Shown here in pieces: positions 50,826-56,941 of a stretch of 56,941 nt of DNA; the first letter of the stretch is position 1; each line of letters begins with the position of its first letter. Source of the DNA: JBDSKH01 sp050245915 (GTDB taxonomy: Bacteria > Actinomycetota > Actinomycetes > Actinomycetales > Microbacteriaceae); the NCBI GenBank assembly GCA_050245915.1, contig JBFWWZ010000014.1, positions 1 to 56,941 on the forward strand, written 5' to 3'. A model generated the notes under the pieces. It had not been told where the DNA came from. It saw nothing but the letters and a program-made list of their open reading frames with translations, and did not search any database. The position numbers and the translations under genes are program-made.

Positions 50826-50835
50826 AGGGTAATCT
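50826..50835. promoter_or_regulatory. Divergent overlapping -10 boxes for GDPD and zinc-ribbon genes
   Basis: AGGGTAATCT holds TACCCT on the minus strand (50831-50826) and TAATCT on the plus strand (50830-50835), sharing TA at 50830-50831. Start codons follow after 6 bases (GTG 50819) and 7 bases (ATG 50843). Confidence 0.5.
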
Positions 50836-50842
50836 CCCGAGC

Positions 50843-51766
50843 ATGACTGCCTGCGTGAACTGTGCTCGCACGCTGCAGCCTGCCTGGAAGTACTGCATCT
50901 ACTGCGGTACCCGCACCCCGGAGGCTGCGCCGGCGCCTCGCTCGCGCCCGCTGCCGAAGCGCACGCCGGTCCCCGGCTACGCCGCGGTCGCGACGGGGCA
51001 GACGCCGATCGTGCCGCCGCCGGCACCCGCCCCGCTCTCTGCCGCGCCCGTCGAGGCACCGGTGTCGTCGGAGTGGCCGGAGTCGATGGGCGAGCGCCCG
51101 TCGCTGCGGTCGGCTCTCGCGGCGACCGAGGTGCCCGCGCCCACGCCGCCGCGCGAGGACGCTCCGGCCCCGGAGGGCGAGGACCTGCCTCCCGCCGAGG
51201 AGCCGGAGGTGGCGGCCGAGGAGCCGGCGGTCGTCGACGAGCCCGAGGCCATCGAAGAGCCCGAGGCCGCCGAGCAGCAGGAGGCCACGGACGAGCCCGA
51301 GGGCGCTGACGAGCCCGAGGGCGCGGCCGAGCCGGAGGCCGCCGCCGAGCCGGAGGCCTTCCCCGAGTACGACCCGTCCGCGTTCACGCCGGCGGATCCC
51401 GAGCCCATCGCCGTTCCCGCCGCGCGGCCCCGCGGCCGCAGCCGCTTCTCGCGCCGCACGGCGACCGCCGCATCCGGGACCCTGCTCGAGGAGGCGCCCG
51501 AGGTCGAGTTCGACGACGACCCTGAGCCGCTCGACGACGACCTCTCCGACCGCCGGGGCGGGGTGAACACGCTGTCGATCCTCGCCCTGCTGATCGGCCT
51601 GCTCGCCTGCCCGTTCGCAGCGCTCTTCGGCCACATCGCCCTCGGTCAGCTGAAGGCCTCCGGCGAGCGCGGCGTGGTCCCGGCGTGGATCGCGATCGTG
51701 CTCGGCTACCTGTGGCTGGGCTTCTGGATCGTCTTCGCGATCACCTACTTCGCGACGAATGGCTGA
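50843..51766 (+). CDS. Zinc-ribbon / acidic-repeat / DUF4190 membrane protein
   Basis: 307 residues. N-terminal zinc ribbon CVNCARTLQPAWKYCIYCG (Cys4, 7, 18, 21), then a long Pro/Ala/Glu low-complexity region (about 30-210) with imperfect EEPEA / DEPEG repeats, an acidic patch, and a C-terminal DUF4190 domain with two membrane helices (NTLSILALLIGLLACPFAALFGHIALGQLKASGERG, WIAIVLGYLWLGFWIVFAITYF). Likely a membrane-anchored regulatory or scaffolding protein; function unknown. ATG is leaderless (TAATCT plus 7 bases). Overlaps the next gene by eight bases. Confidence 0.8.
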   Translation: MTACVNCARTLQPAWKYCIYCGTRTPEAAPAPRSRPLPKRTPVPGYAAVATGQTPIVPPPAPAPLSAAPVEAPVSSEWPESMGERPSLRSALAATEVPAPTPPREDAPAPEGEDLPPAEEPEVAAEEPAVVDEPEAIEEPEAAEQQEATDEPEGADEPEGAAEPEAAAEPEAFPEYDPSAFTPADPEPIAVPAARPRGRSRFSRRTATAASGTLLEEAPEVEFDDDPEPLDDDLSDRRGGVNTLSILALLIGLLACPFAALFGHIALGQLKASGERGVVPAWIAIVLGYLWLGFWIVFAITYFATNG

Positions 51767-52298
51767 CGGCCCCGGGCGCTGGCGTGAACCGAGTTCGCTC
51801 GTGCCGCTGCGGTGGGGCACCTGGGCGGGACGCAGCTGGGGTGGCCTCTGGCTGATCGTCTCCGGTGGCGCGGCGATCGCCGGGTCGAGCGCGGCGAACG
51901 GCTTCACCCTGCTGCTTGCCGCCCTGGGCGGCGGAGCGCATCTGCTCGGGTGGGCGATCCTGCCCACCTCGGGCTGGCGCCGCATCCTGGTCATGCTGCC
52001 GTCGCTGCTGGCGATGCTGACGCTGCTGCCCGGCCCCGCCTACCTCAGCGTCATGGTGGTGCCGTTCCTGGCCTGGCTGCTGGTGCGCCAGCGGCCCCTG
52101 CGCGTGACGCCGATGGCCGCGTTCGTGGTCGCCGCCGGCATCGTGCTGGCCCGCATCTTCCCCGGCTACGACGGGATGCTGACCGCCGCGACCGTGTCCC
52201 TCGCCGTGACCGTGGGGGCGGCCTGGGCGGCGAGAGCGGTGCACGCCGCGAGTGCACGCCCGCGCCGGACCCGGCGTTTTCGCGGCGAACTTTCGTAG
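51759..52298 (+). CDS. Small multi-pass membrane protein, unknown function
   Basis: 179 residues with about five membrane helices (LWLIVSGGAAIAG, LLLAALGGGAHLLGWAIL, ILVMLPSLLAMLTLLPG, YLSVMVVPFLAWLLV, and a C-terminal pair) and a basic tail (ARPRRTRRFRGELS). I do not recognise a family. Its ATG lies inside the end of the zinc-ribbon gene, so the two are co-translated. Its TAG stop is the first half of the -10 box for the next gene. Confidence 0.75.
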   Translation: MADGPGRWREPSSLVPLRWGTWAGRSWGGLWLIVSGGAAIAGSSAANGFTLLLAALGGGAHLLGWAILPTSGWRRILVMLPSLLAMLTLLPGPAYLSVMVVPFLAWLLVRQRPLRVTPMAAFVVAAGIVLARIFPGYDGMLTAATVSLAVTVGAAWAARAVHAASARPRRTRRFRGELS

Positions 52299-52301
52299 AA
52301 T
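52296..52301 (+). promoter_or_regulatory. -10 box of the Bax-inhibitor gene formed from a stop codon
   Basis: TAGAAT: TAG is the stop of the preceding membrane gene. Unlike the other three cases this promoter would give a leader of about 35 bases before ATG 52343. Confidence 0.5.
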
Positions 52302-52342
52302 CGCACCACCAGCACCACCCGCCCCCGAGATTCGAGGACACC

Positions 52343-53164
52343 ATGGCCAACCCGGTCTTCAACCGTTCACCCATCTTCAGCGAGAAGGCCGCCGCGCGCG
52401 CCGCCGCCGCACCGCCCGTCCCCACCGCCGGCCAGCTGCAGCAGCAGTACCAGGCGCCGTCGCCGTCGGCCGACGAGATGGGCCGCATGACCTATGAAGA
52501 CACCCTGGTCAAGACCGGCGTGAGCTTCGCCATCCTGCTGGTCGGCGCGGTCATCGGCTGGATGCTGGGCAGCTACCTGATCGTCACGATCGGCGCCGCG
52601 ATCATCGGCCTCGTGCTCGGCCTGGTCAACACCTTCAAGCGCGAGCCGTCGCCGGCACTGATCCTCGCCTACGCGTTCTTCGAAGGCGTCTTCGTCGGCG
52701 GCATCTCGATGGTGTACACGATCCTCTTCGGCTCGACGATCGTGCCGATGGCGGTGTTCGGCACCCTCGGCGTCGTCGGCGTCACCCTGGCGCTCTTCGC
52801 CAGCGGCAAGGTGCGGGCGTCGAAGCGCGCCACCCAGATCTTCATGGTGGCGATCTTCGGGTACGCCGCGTTCTCGCTGGTCAACCTCGGGCTGATGCTC
52901 ACCGGCGTCACCGACTCCATGTTCGGCCTGCGCGATGTCGAGATCGGCAACACCGGCATTCCGCTGGGTGTGCCGCTCGGCATCCTGGTCGTGCTGCTGG
53001 CCGCCTACTCGCTGGTGCTCGACTTCGACGGCATCAAGCGCGGTGTCACGAACGGCGCCGCCCGCAAGTACGGCTGGACGGCCGCGTTCGGCCTGATGGT
53101 CACCGTGGTGTGGCTGTACCTCGAGATCCTGCGCCTCATCGCGCTGGTCATGGGGCGGCGCTAA
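52343..53164 (+). CDS. Bax inhibitor-1 / YccA family membrane protein
   Basis: 273 residues: a disordered N-terminal region (about 1-50, Ala/Pro/Gln rich), then seven membrane helices in the BI-1/YccA pattern, with AYAFFEGVFVGGISMVYTILFGS, LGVVGVTLALFASGKVRASKRATQIFMVAIFGYAAFSLVN and YSLVLDFDGIKRGV (the conserved Asp of the calcium-leak fold). In bacteria such proteins are linked to membrane-protein quality control or calcium leak. Starts at ATG 52343; the hairpin at 53179-53246 ends the transcript. Confidence 0.9.
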   Translation: MANPVFNRSPIFSEKAAARAAAAPPVPTAGQLQQQYQAPSPSADEMGRMTYEDTLVKTGVSFAILLVGAVIGWMLGSYLIVTIGAAIIGLVLGLVNTFKREPSPALILAYAFFEGVFVGGISMVYTILFGSTIVPMAVFGTLGVVGVTLALFASGKVRASKRATQIFMVAIFGYAAFSLVNLGLMLTGVTDSMFGLRDVEIGNTGIPLGVPLGILVVLLAAYSLVLDFDGIKRGVTNGAARKYGWTAAFGLMVTVVWLYLEILRLIALVMGRR

Positions 53165-53178
53165 CCTCTGGATTCGCG

Positions 53179-53246
53179 CAAACGGGGCCGATTCGGACAA
53201 CCGGGGCGACTACGGTCGCCCGGAACGTCCGAATCGGCCCCGTTTG
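53179..53246. terminator. Large perfect hairpin between convergent Bax-inhibitor and guaA genes
   Basis: Bases 53179-53198 and 53227-53246 are exact reverse complements (20 base pairs; arm begins CAAACGGGGCCG). The 28-base loop holds an inner stem GGGCGAC / GTCGCCC. It lies between two convergent stop codons and can act as a bidirectional terminator. The size and nested structure are greater than usual and could also mark a mobile palindromic element. Confidence 0.8.
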
Positions 53247-53267
53247 GTTACGTCAGGTTCGGCTACA

Positions 53268-54828
<1,561 letters not shown>

Positions 54829-54836
<8 letters not shown>

Positions 54837-55230
54837 CCGTGACCTCTTTCACCCAGCGCGGAACCTGGAACTCGAAGAAGAACGACAGACCCGGGATGAT
54901 GCCCCCGAGCGCGATGAACAGGAACCGCCCGAACGACCACCGGGTGAGGCGCCAGAGCGCGAAGTCGCAGAGCAGGTAGACGACATAGAGCCAGCCGTGC
55001 ACGATCAGGATCGCCGTCGACAGGTTCACCGCCTGGATGAGATCACGCGGCTGCAGCGCGAGGAACCCGAACGGGCCGCCGAGCTCGATGTCGACGCCGA
55101 ACCCGTAGCGGAACACCATCATCAGCACCAGCAGAAGCAGGAAGCTGCCGGTGACGATCGCCGAGACGCGATAGACCGCGAGAACCGTCCGGATCCGGGA
55201 GACATCGGCCGGGCGGATCGCGGGGGGCAT
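54829..55230 (-). CDS. DUF3817-family membrane protein
   Basis: 133 residues, three to four membrane helices (ATVL..YRVSAIVTGSFLLLLVLMMVFRYGFG, NLSTAILIVHGWLYVVYLLCDFALW, RFLFIALGGIIPGLSFFFEF), matching the small integral membrane DUF3817 family that commonly neighbours guaA in actinobacteria. Function unknown. ATG 55230 is preceded by the leaderless -10 TAGAAT (55237-55242). Confidence 0.87.
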
Positions 55231-55234
55231 GCCC

Positions 55235-55981
55235 CTATTCTACGGTCGGCTCCTCCGCCTCCTTCTCCACCACATCCTGCACGAGGCGGTACCAGAGGTA
55301 GATCGCGAAGCCCGCGAAGATCGCCCACTCGATCGCGTAGAACACGTTGAGCAGGTTGAGGCTGACCTCCTGCGACGGCGGGGGCGAGTAGATCGTCTCG
55401 AGCGGCTCGGGGGCATCATCGAGCACGAGGTAGCCGCCGTAGACCGGCACCGCGTCCGGCCACACGTTGATGAGGTCGGCGACGGAGATCGCGTTGCGCT
55501 CCCCCGCCTCGAAATCCGAGTCGCTGGCGACCTCGCTCGGGAGGTAGCGGCCCGTCAGGGTGACGGTCTCGTCGGTCAGCCCCGGCATCCCGTGCGTCGC
55601 CGTCCAGCCGAGGGCCACCACCAGCGAGACGCCCTCGTCCGTGATGAGCTGCGCCACCACGACCGAGCCCTGCTCCGCGCCGCCGTTGTTGCGGTCGGTG
55701 ACCTCGAGCACCTGCGCATACCGGCCGGACACCGTCACCAGCCGCCCGAACTGCACGGGCGTCACCGCCGTCTGGGGCTCCGCGATCGTGTCGAGCGGCA
55801 CCGCGGTCTCGGTGTCCGGCTTCTCGGGCGCCACCGCGCTCTCGACGCTGCGCGACAGCTGCCACTGCCCGAGCCCCGCGAAACCCGCCGCGATGCCGAG
55901 GCACAGCAGGAGTGCGGCGATCCAGCGCGGACGGCGGGCGACGGGCCAGAACCCTCGCCGATCGAGCCTGTCGAGATCCAT
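55235..55981 (-). CDS. SURF1-like protein
   Basis: 248 residues with an N-terminal membrane helix (RRPRWIAALLLCLGIAAGFAGLGQWQLSR, the SURF1 signature GxWQ region), an external domain, and a C-terminal membrane helix (NVFYAIEWAIFAGFAIYLWYRL). SURF1 proteins aid assembly of cytochrome c/haem-copper oxidases. ATG 55981 is chosen because the preceding antiporter gene ends at 55983. The first residues MDLDRLDRR are encoded by a dispersed repeat (55961-55978). Confidence 0.87.
   Translation of the reverse strand: MDLDRLDRRGFWPVARRPRWIAALLLCLGIAAGFAGLGQWQLSRSVESAVAPEKPDTETAVPLDTIAEPQTAVTPVQFGRLVTVSGRYAQVLEVTDRNNGGAEQGSVVVAQLITDEGVSLVVALGWTATHGMPGLTDETVTLTGRYLPSEVASDSDFEAGERNAISVADLINVWPDAVPVYGGYLVLDDAPEPLETIYSPPPSQEVSLNLLNVFYAIEWAIFAGFAIYLWYRLVQDVVEKEAEEPTVE
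55237..55242 (-). promoter_or_regulatory. -10 box of the DUF3817-guaA operon
   Basis: Minus strand TAGAAT, 6 bases before ATG 55230, lying across the last codons of the SURF1-like gene. Confidence 0.5.
55961..55978. repeat. Dispersed palindromic repeat at the SURF1 start
   Basis: Reverse complement GATCTCGACAGGCTCGAT shares 15 bases (TCTCGACAGGCTCGA) with the copies at 13126-13144 and 33076-33096. It encodes residues 2-7 of the SURF1-like protein. Confidence 0.55.
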
Positions 55982-55982
55982 G

Positions 55983-56941
55983 TCAGTACTCCGGGTCGCG
56001 TTCGCGGGACGGTCGGGTGGCTTCGGCATCGCTCTGGGCGCCCGCCTGCTCGGTCAGCCGGACGTCGAGGTCCTCATCGTCGTCGACACCGGCGACCGGC
56101 TCGGCGAACTCGACCGGGAACTCGTCGGCGGCCACCTCGAGCGCCGCGGTGTCGTCACCCTGCGCGCCCGCCATCGCCGCCTCGGCGAGAGCGAAATCAC
56201 GGTCCCGCTCCCGATCGGCGACGAGCGCCGGCCTCGCCCGGGCACGGAAGATGCGGGCGCCTGCGGCCTCCGAGTTCACGGCCAGCACCGGCCCGACGAT
56301 CGCCATGATCAGCACGTAGAGACCCGCGAACGGAACCAGCCGCGGGTCGAGCGGGTCGGAGGTCGCCGTCGTGGCGAGGGTCGCCAGAATCAGGACGAAC
56401 TCGCCCCGCGTCTGCAGCATCCCGCTGACGTTGAAGCCCTCGGCGGGGGTGAGGCGGTTCAGCACGGCGATCAGCTGCCCGCCCGCCGTGTTCACCACGA
56501 GGGTCAGGATGACGGCGACGACCACCGGGACGACCACCGACCCGAACTCGGCGACGTTCAGCGACAGACCGAAGTTGAGGAAGAAGAACGCCGCGAACAC
56601 GTCGCGCATCGGCAGAGCGAACTGCTCGATGCGGGCACGGAAGCGGGTCGCACCCAGCACCAGGCCGATCAGGAAGGCGCCGATCGCATCCGACACCCCC
56701 ACGAGCTCGCCCACGCCGGCGAACGCGACGGCGAGGCCGAAGAACAGGATGGTGAAGAGCTCGTCGTCGCGGGTGCCGACCAGCCGCGAGACCACGCGAC
56801 CTCCCCAGCGGGCGATCGCGAACATCACGACGAGGAAGAGGAACGACGCCCCGAGCTTCAGCGCGACCGCCCCGAAGTCGCTCTCACCGCTGATCACCAC
56901 GGTGATGATGGCGAGGTAGATGGCGACGAAGATGTCCTCCA
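55983..56941 (-). CDS. Cation/proton antiporter, CPA2 (KefB-like) family, 5' end outside the window
   Basis: The open frame runs off the right edge (first readable residues EDIFVAIYLAIITVV), so only the C-terminal 319 or so residues are seen. About eight membrane helices remain, with ARWGGRVVSRLVGTRDDELFTILFFGLAVAFAGVGELVGVSDAIGAFLIGLVLGATRF, the conserved antiporter core, and LQTRGEFVLILATLA. The C-terminal tail (about 80 residues) is charged and disordered, without a TrkA-N domain. Potassium or sodium exchange for protons is the family role. It ends one base before the SURF1-like start. Confidence 0.88.
   Translation of the reverse strand, partial: EDIFVAIYLAIITVVISGESDFGAVALKLGASFLFLVVMFAIARWGGRVVSRLVGTRDDELFTILFFGLAVAFAGVGELVGVSDAIGAFLIGLVLGATRFRARIEQFALPMRDVFAAFFFLNFGLSLNVAEFGSVVVPVVVAVILTLVVNTAGGQLIAVLNRLTPAEGFNVSGMLQTRGEFVLILATLATTATSDPLDPRLVPFAGLYVLIMAIVGPVLAVNSEAAGARIFRARARPALVADRERDRDFALAEAAMAGAQGDDTAALEVAADEFPVEFAEPVAGVDDDEDLDVRLTEQAGAQSDAEATRPSRERDPEY

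Overview
The window is high-GC (about 70% by eye), densely packed chromosomal DNA from an actinobacterium, most likely a Microbacterium-type member of the Microbacteriaceae. The evidence is the dimeric-type NADP isocitrate dehydrogenase, the DUF6350-purN-purH order, a HrcA/HspR-style heat-shock promoter, GTG and ATGA-coupled starts, and many leaderless TAnnnT-N6-ATG/GTG promoters. I see no tRNA, rRNA, CRISPR array, insertion sequence or phage gene. I call 54 protein genes (one incomplete at the right edge), one truncated duplicate and one 20-codon leader ORF.

Bases 162-19892 hold two amino-sugar loci side by side. Locus 1 (162-9118) has an ABC importer and a NagA-type deacetylase on the minus strand. 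Divergent from them run a SIS-domain sugar-phosphate deaminase/isomerase, a ROK kinase, a PfkB tagatose-6-phosphate/1-phosphofructokinase-type kinase, a class II tagatose-bisphosphate-type aldolase and a DeoR regulator. Together these read as a complete N-acetylgalactosamine (Aga) route. Locus 2 (11185-19892) has a second NagA, NagB, a ROK kinase, a GH3 beta-N-acetylhexosaminidase, a second ABC importer and a ROK repressor. It reads as a GlcNAc/chitobiose route. An MFS exporter and purU lie between them. Neither importer has its own ATPase gene here.

Bases 19994-22805 carry a coupled cassette: an FMN-binding lipoprotein, an ApbE flavin transferase without a normal start codon, and an NqrB/RnfD-like membrane domain fused to a ferredoxin-NADP-reductase-like module. 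This looks like an extracytoplasmic flavin electron-transfer system. A small heat-shock gene with both a CIRCE and a HAIR operator follows, then nudK, a YdeI-family gene and an SGNH-like/GAF fusion.

Bases 25845-35012 hold icd, an acetyltransferase, an alkyltransferase-like protein, a CtpE-like P-type ATPase, a membrane protein and a heterodimeric ABC exporter preceded by a leader peptide. Bases 35098-44544 run on the minus strand: sucC-sucD, a truncated and an intact S33 hydrolase, an acyltransferase, DUF6350, purN, purH and a dimethylargininase. The icd and sucC promoters share an 18/22 motif.

Bases 44691-56941 hold an MpaB-type oxygenase, an SPFH protein paired with an atypical NAD-kinase-like protein, pcrA, a glycerophosphodiester phosphodiesterase, a zinc-ribbon/DUF4190 protein, two membrane proteins (one Bax-inhibitor-1 type), guaA, DUF3817, a SURF1-like protein and the 3' part of a cation/proton antiporter.

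Patterns across the window: four downstream promoters use the upstream gene's TAG stop codon as the first half of their -10 box. Two divergent gene pairs are driven by -10 boxes that share one TA step. Short dispersed palindromic repeats supply the first or last codons of several proteins.
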